The translations under genes were made by a program, and so were the position numbers. A stretch of DNA of 64,000 nucleotides from Mycoplasmatota bacterium (GTDB lineage Bacteria > Bacillota_I > Bacilli_A > Izemoplasmatales > Hujiaoplasmataceae), in the NCBI GenBank assembly GCA_018622675.1, contig CP076020.1, positions 310,001-374,000 on the forward strand, in the 5' to 3' direction. The notes beneath the pieces are model-generated. The model searched no databases. It worked only from the letters and a program-made list of their open reading frames with translations, and was not told the origin of the DNA. This document shows positions 8,108 to 15,516 of the stretch, in pieces; within the stretch, counting starts at the first letter, position 1; each line of letters begins with the position of its first letter.

Positions 8108-8536
8108 ATGAAAAGTATCGGAATTAAAGATATTAAACTGGGTCAGAGAGCTTCTGTAAAAGAAAAGATTACAGAAGAAATGGTCATGGCATATGCTAAT
8201 GTTACGGGTGATTATAATCCACAACATATCGATGAAAACTACGGAAAAAAGAGCATCTTTAAGGAAAGAATTGCTCATGGTATGTTATCGGTGGGTTTTA
8301 TTTCTAGACTCTTAGGAACTGAATTACCTGGTATGGGAAGTATTTATATGTCACAAGAAGTTAAGTTTCTTGCGCCAGTTAAATTTGGTGATGTAATTGA
8401 AACTATCGTCGAAGTTGTGGACATAATCGATGAAAAAAAAGTTAAGTTAAGAACTTATTGTCTAAACCAAGACAATCAAATAGTGATTGACGGGTTTGCT
8501 ATGATCAAACCCCCAAAATATAGTCAAGGAGATTAA
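8108..8536 (+). CDS. MaoC-family (R)-specific enoyl-CoA hydratase
   Basis: A 142-residue single hot-dog-fold hydratase. The hydratase-2 motif is present: YANVTGDYNPQHIDENY with the catalytic Asp and His of the D-x4-H pair, then GIAHGM-type segment RIAHGMLSVGFISRLLG. These enzymes interconvert trans-2-enoyl-CoA and (R)-3-hydroxyacyl-CoA in the cytoplasm. I start at ATG 8108, 5 nt after AGAAGGAG; the longer frame would overlap the promoter. It leads the acyl-CoA dehydrogenase/Etf operon (1-3 nt from bcd), so it probably feeds crotonyl-CoA-like enoyl-CoA to it. Confidence 0.88.
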   Translation: MKSIGIKDIKLGQRASVKEKITEEMVMAYANVTGDYNPQHIDENYGKKSIFKERIAHGMLSVGFISRLLGTELPGMGSIYMSQEVKFLAPVKFGDVIETIVEVVDIIDEKKVKLRTYCLNQDNQIVIDGFAMIKPPKYSQGD

Positions 8537-8538
8537 TG

Positions 8539-9678
8539 ATGGAACTCGGATTTGATAAGGAACATATTTTATTAAGACAAATGTTAAAAGAATTTACTGA
8601 AAATGAAGTGAAAGATCTTGCTAGTGAAATTGATGAAGAAGAACGTTTTCCTCTTGAAACTGTTAAAAAAATGCAAGAAGCTGGGATCATGGGTATACCT
8701 TTCCCAGAAAAATACGGCGGTGAAGGCGGAGATTATATTGGCTATGTGAGCGCGGTTGAAGAATTATCAAAAGCATGTGCAACGACTGGTGTTGTTCTTT
8801 CTGCACATACTTCATTATGTGCAGGGCCGATATATGAATATGGTACAGAAGAACAAAAAGAAAAATATCTCATACCTTTGGCTAAAGGGCACAAGTTAGG
8901 GGCTTTTGCTTTAACTGAACCTAATGCAGGAACAGATGCTTCTAAACAAGAAACAATTGCTATTGAAGATGGTGATGATTATATTATTAATGGGTCAAAA
9001 ATATTTATTACCAATGCTGGATATGCTGATACATATGTGGTGATGGCTATGACAGATCCTTCACTTGGTACAAGAGGGATTACAGCATTTATCTTAGAAA
9101 AAGATATGACCGGATTTACTATAGGAAAAAAAGAGAAAAAAATGGGGATAAGAGGTTCTGCAACCTGTGAACTTATTTTTGATGATGTTAGGGTTCCTAA
9201 AGCTAATATACTGGGAAAAGTCGGTTATGGATTTAAGATTGCTATGAAAACACTTGATGCAGGGCGCATCGGAATAGCTGCTCAAGCATGTGGTATAGCA
9301 GAAGGGGCTCTAGAAGAAACAGTGGCTTATGTAAAAGAAAGAAAACAGTTCAATAGACCTATTGCAAAGTTTCAAAATACTCAATTTGTTCTAGCAGACT
9401 TAGCCACAAAAATTGATGCTGCACGTATGTTAATGTATAGGGCAGCTTATAATAAAGACCATAAATTATCATTTACTAAAGAGGCAGCCATGGCAAAATT
9501 ATATGCATCTGAAGTAGCTGTAGAGGTAACTAATAAAGCCATACAACTTCATGGTGGTTATGGATATTCTCGAGAATATCCAGTAGAAAGAATGATGAGA
9601 GATGCAAAAATTACAGAAATATATGAAGGAACTTCAGAGGTACAAAAAATGGTTATTTCTTCATATCTATTGAAATAG
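8539..9678 (+). CDS. bcd: acyl-CoA dehydrogenase, butyryl-CoA dehydrogenase type
   Basis: This 379-residue flavoenzyme has the family signatures ALTEPNAGTDASK, GIRGSATCELIFDDVRVP and QLHGGYGYSREYPVERMMRD. The catalytic glutamate lies in IYEGTSEVQ near the C-terminus, the position used by short-chain enzymes. With EtfB and EtfA directly downstream it probably forms a Bcd-EtfAB complex that reduces crotonyl-CoA with NADH, possibly bifurcating electrons to ferredoxin. Two adjacent ATGs (8536, 8539) are possible; 8539 is 7 nt from AAGGAG and preferred. Chain length specificity is inferred, not shown. Confidence 0.93.
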   Translation: MELGFDKEHILLRQMLKEFTENEVKDLASEIDEEERFPLETVKKMQEAGIMGIPFPEKYGGEGGDYIGYVSAVEELSKACATTGVVLSAHTSLCAGPIYEYGTEEQKEKYLIPLAKGHKLGAFALTEPNAGTDASKQETIAIEDGDDYIINGSKIFITNAGYADTYVVMAMTDPSLGTRGITAFILEKDMTGFTIGKKEKKMGIRGSATCELIFDDVRVPKANILGKVGYGFKIAMKTLDAGRIGIAAQACGIAEGALEETVAYVKERKQFNRPIAKFQNTQFVLADLATKIDAARMLMYRAAYNKDHKLSFTKEAAMAKLYASEVAVEVTNKAIQLHGGYGYSREYPVERMMRDAKITEIYEGTSEVQKMVISSYLLK

Positions 9679-9687
9679 GAGGAACTT

Positions 9688-10470
9688 ATGAAAATAGTCG
9701 TATGTGTAAAACAAGTACCTAATACTGCTGATGTACGAATTGACCAAACAACTGGTACCATGATTCGTGAAGGTGTTGAATCTATTATTAATCCAGATGA
9801 TTTAGGTGGTTTAGAAGCTGCTTTAAGAATAAAAGACCAACATAAAGCTGAAGTGATTGCTTTATCTATGGGGCCTTTACAAGCAGATGGTGCTCTAAGA
9901 GAATGTTTAGCCATGGGGGCAGATCGAGCTATTTTGGTATCAGATAGAGCTTTTGCAGGCGCAGATACATGGGCAACGAGTTATGTACTAGCCAAGGCTA
10001 TAGAGAAGATAGATCCTGATTTAATCATAGCTGGTAGACAAGCCATTGATGGTGATACAGCACAAGTAGGACCTCAAATCGCAGAACATCTTCACTTACC
10101 AAGTGTTGCCTATGTCAATCAAATTAAATATGATAAGCAACATTTCATAGTAAAAAGAATGTTTGAAGATGGATATCAAAAAGTAAAAGTTAAAACACCA
10201 TGTTTGATAACTGTTCTTAAAGAAATAAATCAACCAAGATATATGAGAGTTCAAAGGATTTATAATGCTTTTAGAGAAGGCCTGGTTGAAGTTTGGGATA
10301 ACAGTAATTTAAAGATAGAACAAGAAAATCTAGGCTTAAAAGGATCACCAACCAGAGTGAAAAAATCTTATACAAAAGGTGTTAAAACTGCAGGAAAAGT
10401 ATTTGATGTGAATCCTAAAGAAGCAGTCCAAATCATTGTTGATAAATTAAAAGAAAGCTATATATTGTGA
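9688..10470 (+). CDS. etfB: electron transfer flavoprotein beta subunit
   Basis: This 260-residue protein has the EtfB opening KIVVCVKQVPNTADVRID and the signature DRAFAGADTWATS, followed by IAGRQAIDGDTAQVGPQIAE. The latter two segments closely match EtfB proteins of clostridial and Acidaminococcus-type Bcd-Etf complexes that bifurcate electrons, so binding of the second (bifurcating) FAD is plausible. It pairs with EtfA and Bcd in the cytoplasm. AGGAGG is 5 nt before the ATG. Spacing to bcd is 9 nt and to etfA 7 nt. Confidence 0.94.
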   Translation: MKIVVCVKQVPNTADVRIDQTTGTMIREGVESIINPDDLGGLEAALRIKDQHKAEVIALSMGPLQADGALRECLAMGADRAILVSDRAFAGADTWATSYVLAKAIEKIDPDLIIAGRQAIDGDTAQVGPQIAEHLHLPSVAYVNQIKYDKQHFIVKRMFEDGYQKVKVKTPCLITVLKEINQPRYMRVQRIYNAFREGLVEVWDNSNLKIEQENLGLKGSPTRVKKSYTKGVKTAGKVFDVNPKEAVQIIVDKLKESYIL

Positions 10471-10477
10471 GGTTGTT

Positions 10478-11473
10478 ATGAAAAATTATAAAGGAGTATT
10501 AGTCTATATAGAACAAAGAAATCAAGTCATCCATAATGTTGGAATAGAGTTATTGGGAGAAGGTAAAAAATTAGCTGAAAAATTAGGTGTGCCATTAATG
10601 GCGTGTGTTATTGGTTATCAAATGGATGATGTTGTTCATAAAATCCAAGCATATGGACCAGACTTAATTTATAAAGTTGATGATTTATTTTTAAAGACCT
10701 ATGTAAATGAACCTTATACTAAAGCTTTATCAACTGTAATCAATAAGGTTAAGCCAGAAATTGTTTTAATAGGGGCAACTTCACTAGGAAGAGATTTAGC
10801 TCCAAGGGTGTCTTCAAGATTACATACAGGACTGACAGCTGATTGTACACAACTAGATATCGATGATGACCGTCAGTTGTTAATGACTAGACCTGCTTTT
10901 GGTGGGAATTTAATGGCAACGATCATTTGCCCAAATCATAGACCACAAATGTCGTCTGTAAGACCAGGGGTCATGATTAAACCAGAAAAGAATAACAATA
11001 GTCATTCGACGGTGATAGAGGTTAATGTTTTATTAGATGAAAAAGATATGAATGTAGAAGTATTAGAAGAGGTCAAAGAAGAACATGCTAAAATTAATAT
11101 TGAAGAAGCCAATGTTTTAATATCAGCAGGTAGAGGAATTGGTTCAAAAGAAAACATGAAATATATAGAGACACTAGCAAACTTACTTACTGGGGAAGTA
11201 TCCGGAACCAGAGCGGTTGTTGAAAATGGTTGGTTAGATAAAGAAAGACAAGTTGGTCAAACTGGTAAAACGGTAAGACCGGACTTATATTTCGCTTGTG
11301 GTATATCTGGTGCTATACAACATGTAAGTGGAATGGAAGACTCTAACCTAGTCATTGCAATCAATAAAAACCCTTCAGCGGCTATTTTTGAAGTCTCTGA
11401 TATTGGCATTGTTGGTGATGGATCAAAAGTAATACCTGCCTTAATCAAAGAATTAGAAAACATTAGAAAATAG
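10478..11473 (+). CDS. etfA: electron transfer flavoprotein alpha subunit
   Basis: The 331-residue EtfA carries the C-terminal FAD-binding domain: VISAGRGIGSKEN, GTRAVVENGW, QVGQTGKTVRPDLYFACGIS, and the terminal INKNPSAAIFEVSDIGIVGD. The N-terminal 190 residues are the Etf alpha/beta domain that packs on EtfB. It is the last gene of the maoC-bcd-etfBA unit and a strong hairpin follows. No crotonase, thiolase or 3-hydroxybutyryl-CoA dehydrogenase is in the window, so the rest of the acyl-CoA pathway must lie elsewhere. Confidence 0.95.
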   Translation: MKNYKGVLVYIEQRNQVIHNVGIELLGEGKKLAEKLGVPLMACVIGYQMDDVVHKIQAYGPDLIYKVDDLFLKTYVNEPYTKALSTVINKVKPEIVLIGATSLGRDLAPRVSSRLHTGLTADCTQLDIDDDRQLLMTRPAFGGNLMATIICPNHRPQMSSVRPGVMIKPEKNNNSHSTVIEVNVLLDEKDMNVEVLEEVKEEHAKINIEEANVLISAGRGIGSKENMKYIETLANLLTGEVSGTRAVVENGWLDKERQVGQTGKTVRPDLYFACGISGAIQHVSGMEDSNLVIAINKNPSAAIFEVSDIGIVGDGSKVIPALIKELENIRK

Positions 11474-11494
11474 TAATAGAAATCAATATATTTT

Positions 11495-11524
11495 AAGAGA
11501 GTCTCTAAGAATGAGACTCTCTTT
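11495..11524. terminator. hairpin between convergent etfA and flavoprotein genes
   Basis: AAGAGAGTCTC (11495-11505) and GAGACTCTCTT (11513-11523) form a perfect 11-bp stem with a 7-nt loop. The T tract is short on the plus strand and on the minus strand is replaced by AAAATATATTG, so it probably serves mainly the etf operon. Confidence 0.7.
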
Positions 11525-11534
11525 AGTTTATCAT

Positions 11535-12761
11535 CTATTTTAATTTCATTTTTTTTACAATATCATTTGCAGCTGAATAAGCGGTTGATAATGCCATTGT
11601 AATATTAAAACCACCAATGGGTCCAAAAATATCAATCGCTTCACCAACAAAATACAAGTTTTTCACTTGATTGGTCTGGAAAGAATTTGGATTGATTGAT
11701 TTAGTATCAACCCCACCAGCATTGACATAAGCTCTTTTAATATCCTCAACATGACTAATATTAACCTTAAAATCACAAATGTATTCAACTAATATTTGAA
11801 TATCTTTTTTTGTAAGAGTATTAAAAGCCTTTTCCTGATAATTACTTTTATCCACAATATAGCTTGCTAATTTATTTGGTATGATAGAAGATAAAATATT
11901 TTTAACGTATTTTGTTTCATTCTTATGTTTGTCAAAGAAGGCTAGGATTTCTGATTGATTCATTTTTGTCAAGGGAAAGGATATTTGTCTTTTACCTTGT
12001 TTCAAGACATTGTATATTCTGTGAGATGCTTTATATATTAAGGGTCCAGACAAACCAAAGTGCGTGAAAATTAAGTCATCTTTAAAAGGTGTTTTTTTAC
12101 CATTAATATAAAGAATGCTATCTTTAATTTGAGTGCCTTTGAGGCTTTGATAGGGTATTTGATCTATATAACCGTATATGGATGTTTCTGCAGGGGTAAA
12201 AGACTTGGTGGCGATACCAAATTTACTTGCAAAAGCATTTCCATCTCCATTACTACCAGTTTCAGGAAAACTTTTAGAACCTGTCGCTACAACAATGTGC
12301 TCAGATTGATAAGCATATTTGTTTGTCTTAATTGTAAATAATGATTTGTCTTTTTCAATAGATATAACATTTTCTTTCAGATGGATACAATTTTCGGGTA
12401 TAGAGTCTAATAATGCATCTAAGACTGATTGTGATTTATTCGTTTCTGGGAAATACTTGATAGGCTCTTCTAACTTTAATTTTACACCTTTAGAAAGAAA
12501 AAAATCAATAATATCCAATGGACCAAATTTGGTTAAAGAAGGGTATAAAAACTTTTTATGTTTAAAGTCTAGTTCATCTATAAAGTTTTGAACTGATAAC
12601 GTATTGGTCACGTTGGCTCGCCCGCCTCCAGTGATTAGCAATTTTTTCCCAACTTTATCATTTTTTTCTAATAATATATATTTGATTTGATTTTCATTGA
12701 ATACATTTGCGGCCATTAAACCTGCAGGTCCGCCACCTATAATAATTGCTTGATAAATCAT
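11535..12761 (-). CDS. HI0933/YhiN-family NAD(P)/FAD-dependent oxidoreductase
   Basis: This 408-residue flavoprotein begins with the dinucleotide motif IIIGGGPAGLMAANVF and the family motif KVGKKLLITGGGRANVTN. The C-terminal motif GVDTKSINPN and VGEAIDIFGPIGGFNITMA complete the HI0933-like signature (an 'aminoacetone oxidase' family in databases). The true substrate in bacteria is not settled. It is convergent with etfA and divergent from the LysR gene; the intergenic region holds a TAAC-N4-GTTA palindrome that could control either gene. Confidence 0.9.
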   Translation of the reverse strand: MIYQAIIIGGGPAGLMAANVFNENQIKYILLEKNDKVGKKLLITGGGRANVTNTLSVQNFIDELDFKHKKFLYPSLTKFGPLDIIDFFLSKGVKLKLEEPIKYFPETNKSQSVLDALLDSIPENCIHLKENVISIEKDKSLFTIKTNKYAYQSEHIVVATGSKSFPETGSNGDGNAFASKFGIATKSFTPAETSIYGYIDQIPYQSLKGTQIKDSILYINGKKTPFKDDLIFTHFGLSGPLIYKASHRIYNVLKQGKRQISFPLTKMNQSEILAFFDKHKNETKYVKNILSSIIPNKLASYIVDKSNYQEKAFNTLTKKDIQILVEYICDFKVNISHVEDIKRAYVNAGGVDTKSINPNSFQTNQVKNLYFVGEAIDIFGPIGGFNITMALSTAYSAANDIVKKMKLK

Positions 12762-12816
12762 ATTTTTACCTACTTTTTTGTTTTGATTATATTATAACAT
12801 ATTTCATATTTTATCA

Positions 12817-12845
12817 TTTAAATATAACAGTCGTTATGTTATAAT
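12817..12845 (+). promoter_or_regulatory. lysR promoter with internal TAAC-N4-GTTA operator
   Basis: TTTAAA (12817-12822) and TATAAT (12840-12845) are spaced by 17 bp. Inside the spacer is ATAAC-AGTC-GTTAT (12824-12837), the same architecture as the palindromes before hydCBA, the crp/fnr gene and the 61-kb exporter. Binding there would block RNA polymerase. Confidence 0.6.
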
Positions 12846-12860
12846 GCTAGTGGTGATAAA

Positions 12861-13790
12861 ATGAATATATTACATTTGCGATACGCATGTGAGATTGAAA
12901 AAACTAAATCCATATCTAAAGCTGCTGAAAATCTTTTTATGTCACAGCCTAATCTTTCAAGAGCAATAAAAGATTTAGAGAGTTCTTTAAATATACAAAT
13001 TTTCGAAAGAACTTCTAAAGGCATGAACCTCACTGTTAAAGGAGAAGAGTTTTTATATTATGCAAAAAAAATATTATCAGAAGTAGATGAAATAGAAAAT
13101 CTATATTTAAACGAAGAGCATTCAAAGTTGAAATTTTCTATTTCAGTACCAAGAGCTTCTTATATTTCTCATGCTTTTGCTGAATTTGCAAAGAAACTTG
13201 AGAACTGTAAACAATGTGAAGTGTTCTATAAAGAAACCAATTCTTTAAAGGCAATTCGCAATATACTCAATTCGCACTACAATTTAGGAATTATTCGCTA
13301 TCAATCAACCTTTGAAAATTACTTTAAAGCACTTTTAAAAGAAAAGGGCTTAAAATATGAATTAATTTCTGAATTTTCCTATCATATATTTATGTCAAAA
13401 AATCATCCTTTGGCTCAAAAAGAAGAAATAAAAATGAAAGACATTGAAGCCTTCACCGAAATTGCTCATGCAGATCCATATGTGCCTTCTTTATCATCAG
13501 TGGATGTTAAAAAAGAAGAATTACCAGATAATGTCAAAAAAAGAATATACGTCTATGAAAGAGCCAGTCAATTTAATTTGTTAGAAAAATTACCCAATAC
13601 ATATATGTGGGGATCACCTGTACCCAAACAATTGTTAGATAAATATGATTTAGTTCAAAAAAAATATGATGAAAATGCAAAGGTATATAAAGATATTTTG
13701 ATTTACCATAAAGACTATCATTTAACCAGTTTAGACCATGAGTTTTTGAATGAAATTGTTAAATCAAAAAGACAAATATTAGATGAATAA
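12861..13790 (+). CDS. LysR-family transcriptional regulator
   Basis: A 309-residue LysR-type regulator. The N-terminal winged helix-turn-helix is clear: KSISKAAENLFMSQPNLSRA (about residues 16-35), then LESSLNIQIFERTSKGMNLT. Residues 90-300 are the periplasmic-binding-protein-like effector domain. The effector is unknown. It is divergent from the HI0933-family flavoprotein, the usual arrangement for a LysR regulator and its target, so that flavoprotein is the first candidate. There is no strong Shine-Dalgarno motif (GTGGTG, 7 nt upstream). Confidence 0.92.
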   Translation: MNILHLRYACEIEKTKSISKAAENLFMSQPNLSRAIKDLESSLNIQIFERTSKGMNLTVKGEEFLYYAKKILSEVDEIENLYLNEEHSKLKFSISVPRASYISHAFAEFAKKLENCKQCEVFYKETNSLKAIRNILNSHYNLGIIRYQSTFENYFKALLKEKGLKYELISEFSYHIFMSKNHPLAQKEEIKMKDIEAFTEIAHADPYVPSLSSVDVKKEELPDNVKKRIYVYERASQFNLLEKLPNTYMWGSPVPKQLLDKYDLVQKKYDENAKVYKDILIYHKDYHLTSLDHEFLNEIVKSKRQILDE

Positions 13791-13815
13791 CCAACTTAAT
13801 GAGTTGGTTATTTTT
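13788..13815 (+). terminator. terminator of the lysR gene
   Basis: TAACCAACT (13788-13796, including the stop codon) pairs perfectly with AGTTGGTTA (13802-13810) over a 5-nt loop and is followed by T5. Confidence 0.8.
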
Positions 13816-13830
13816 ATTTAGATAAGTATA

Positions 13831-13866
13831 TATCGATATAGTTATACCGATATCAATAATTGATAT
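13831..13866 (+). promoter_or_regulatory. two overlapping palindromes upstream of rex
   Basis: TATCGATATA-GT-TATACCGATA (13831-13852, one mismatch) abuts ATATCAAT-A-ATTGATAT (13850-13866, perfect). Both sit 51-86 bp before the rex start. Rex genes are often autoregulated, but neither matches the TTGT...ACAA polarity of known Rex boxes. TTGATA at 13860 could be a -35, though no -10 is found at the right distance. Confidence 0.45.
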
Positions 13867-13916
13867 TACATATTTTACTTTAGCTTTGTTAAGATGTATT
13901 GGGGGTGATGATCCAT

Positions 13917-14513
13917 ATGTTACAAAATTATGTTTCAGAAGCATTTTTAGAAAGAATACCACTGTATTTAAATGAATTAGAAAAATATAAAAATGATTAT
14001 ATTTCCTCTACGACTTTAGCCAATATATTAAATTTAGGTGAAGTATTAGTGAGAAAAGATTTGGCAAAAATTAGTCAAGGTGGTAAGCCGAAAATTGGCT
14101 ATCATGTGATGGATTTGATGAATGATATCAAAGATTATATGGGCTATAACAATAAATCCAAAGCAATTATTGTAGGTATGGGACGACTTGGAAACGCGCT
14201 TTATCATTACTCGGGGTTTAATAAGTACAATATCCATATATTAGAAGCTTTTGATATATTAGATGATTACAAGAATATCAATGAAATTAAAGATTTTTGT
14301 TCAGAACAAGATATTGATGTAGGCATCATTACTGTACCAAAGGATCAAGCGCAAAATGTATGTAACTTATTGCTTAGTCAAGGTATTAAGGCAATTTGGA
14401 ATTTTGCGCCTATCAGATTAAATGTACCTGAGGATGTTATTGTCCAAAACGAGAATTTAGCTGATTCTCTAAGTATATTAATAAAACATAAGAATGATGT
14501 GGTGAGAAAATGA
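13917..14513 (+). CDS. rex: redox-sensing transcriptional repressor Rex
   Basis: A 198-residue Rex. The winged helix region contains VSEAFLERIPLYLNEL and the recognition segment VLVRKDLAKIS with the conserved RKDL, then GGKPKIGYHV. The Rossmann domain opens with IIVGMGRLGNAL, which binds NADH/NAD+; a high NADH ratio releases Rex from DNA. I place the start at ATG 13917, 7 nt after GGGGGTGAT, rather than the upstream TTG or ATG. It is the first gene of a six-gene operon, overlapping the next by 4 nt, which ties NADH sensing to the two hydrogenases encoded there. Confidence 0.9.
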   Translation: MLQNYVSEAFLERIPLYLNELEKYKNDYISSTTLANILNLGEVLVRKDLAKISQGGKPKIGYHVMDLMNDIKDYMGYNNKSKAIIVGMGRLGNALYHYSGFNKYNIHILEAFDILDDYKNINEIKDFCSEQDIDVGIITVPKDQAQNVCNLLLSQGIKAIWNFAPIRLNVPEDVIVQNENLADSLSILIKHKNDVVRK

Positions 14514-15265
14514 TTGAATATGAAAAAGTCATAGGTGTTAGAACAGATAAAACAATATATAAACATGATCAATTGGTGATAAAAAAGTTTAATAGTCATT
14601 ATAAAAAATCCCAGGTCATTAACGAGGCCTTAAATCTTTCGAGAGTTGAAGAAACTTCATTGAATATACCTAAACTTAAATCAGTGCATGAAAGAGGAGA
14701 TTCTTGGTTAATCGAACTAGAGTTTATTAAAGGTAAATCACTTCACAGATTAATGGAAGAAAATGAGCATCAGTTTAGTAACTATTTAAATGATTTTGTT
14801 AATTTGCAAATTAAAGTCCATGAAACTAAAGCACCTATATTAATGAATATGAATGATAAACTGAGTCTTAAAATTGAACAATCCAATTTAAAAGCGACGG
14901 AGAGAATAGCTTTAAGGCAAGCATTAAATAAACAACCAAGAAATTTATCTTTATGTCATGGTGATTTTTTTCCTGCCAATATTATTATTTCAAATGACAA
15001 GAAAGCATATATTATAGACTGGGCTCATGCAAGTATAGGGTCTAAATATGCTGATGTATGTAATACTTATCTTGATTTATGGATTGAGTTTAGTTATAAG
15101 GTAGCTGAAGACTACTTAAGTCTCTATTTAGATAAAACAGAAAGTCTTGAAGAAGATGTCAAGTCTTGGCTTCCAATAGTAGCGGCAGCAAGATCAAATA
15201 AAGGTATTAAAGAAGAAAAAGCATTTTTATTATCTTTAGTAAAGGAAGGAATGGGGAATATATAA
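14510..15265 (+). CDS. APH-fold phosphotransferase in the hydrogenase operon
   Basis: This 251-residue protein is a member of the aminoglycoside phosphotransferase/choline kinase-like superfamily. The catalytic loop LCHGDFFPANIII (HGD-x4-N) and the metal-binding IIDWAHA (DFG-equivalent) are intact; an N-lobe lysine appears in DQLVIKKF. ATP-dependent phosphorylation of a small molecule or protein is expected. Its position between rex and a sensory hydrogenase/phosphatase pair makes a signalling role more likely than antibiotic resistance. It overlaps rex by 4 nt and the next gene by 1 nt. Confidence 0.82.
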   Translation: MIEYEKVIGVRTDKTIYKHDQLVIKKFNSHYKKSQVINEALNLSRVEETSLNIPKLKSVHERGDSWLIELEFIKGKSLHRLMEENEHQFSNYLNDFVNLQIKVHETKAPILMNMNDKLSLKIEQSNLKATERIALRQALNKQPRNLSLCHGDFFPANIIISNDKKAYIIDWAHASIGSKYADVCNTYLDLWIEFSYKVAEDYLSLYLDKTESLEEDVKSWLPIVAAARSNKGIKEEKAFLLSLVKEGMGNI

Positions 15266-15516
15266 TGATCATTAAAGTATGTATAGGAAGTTCTTGCCAT
15301 TTAAAAGGATCAAGAGAGGTAGTAGAAAAATTTCAAGATTTGATTCAAGAAAATAAATTAGAAGATGAAATTAAATTAGTTGGTAAGTTTTGTATGGGAC
15401 AATGTCAAAAAGGAGTCAATGTCACAATAGATGATTTAACTATATCAGTTGATAGGGATGAAATTGAAGAAGTGTTTAATCAATATGTTAAGGGTAAATT
15501 AAAGCCTAATGAATAA
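15265..15516 (+). CDS. thioredoxin-like [2Fe-2S] ferredoxin
   Basis: An 83-residue protein matching the thioredoxin-like 2Fe-2S ferredoxin fold of NuoE C-termini. Four cysteines are placed as expected: CIGSSC near the N-terminus and CMGQC about 30 residues later. It probably carries one [2Fe-2S] cluster and shuttles electrons to or from the hydrogenases of the operon. It overlaps the phosphotransferase by 1 nt and the next gene by 8 nt, so all are translated as a unit. Confidence 0.85.
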   Translation: MIIKVCIGSSCHLKGSREVVEKFQDLIQENKLEDEIKLVGKFCMGQCQKGVNVTIDDLTISVDRDEIEEVFNQYVKGKLKPNE

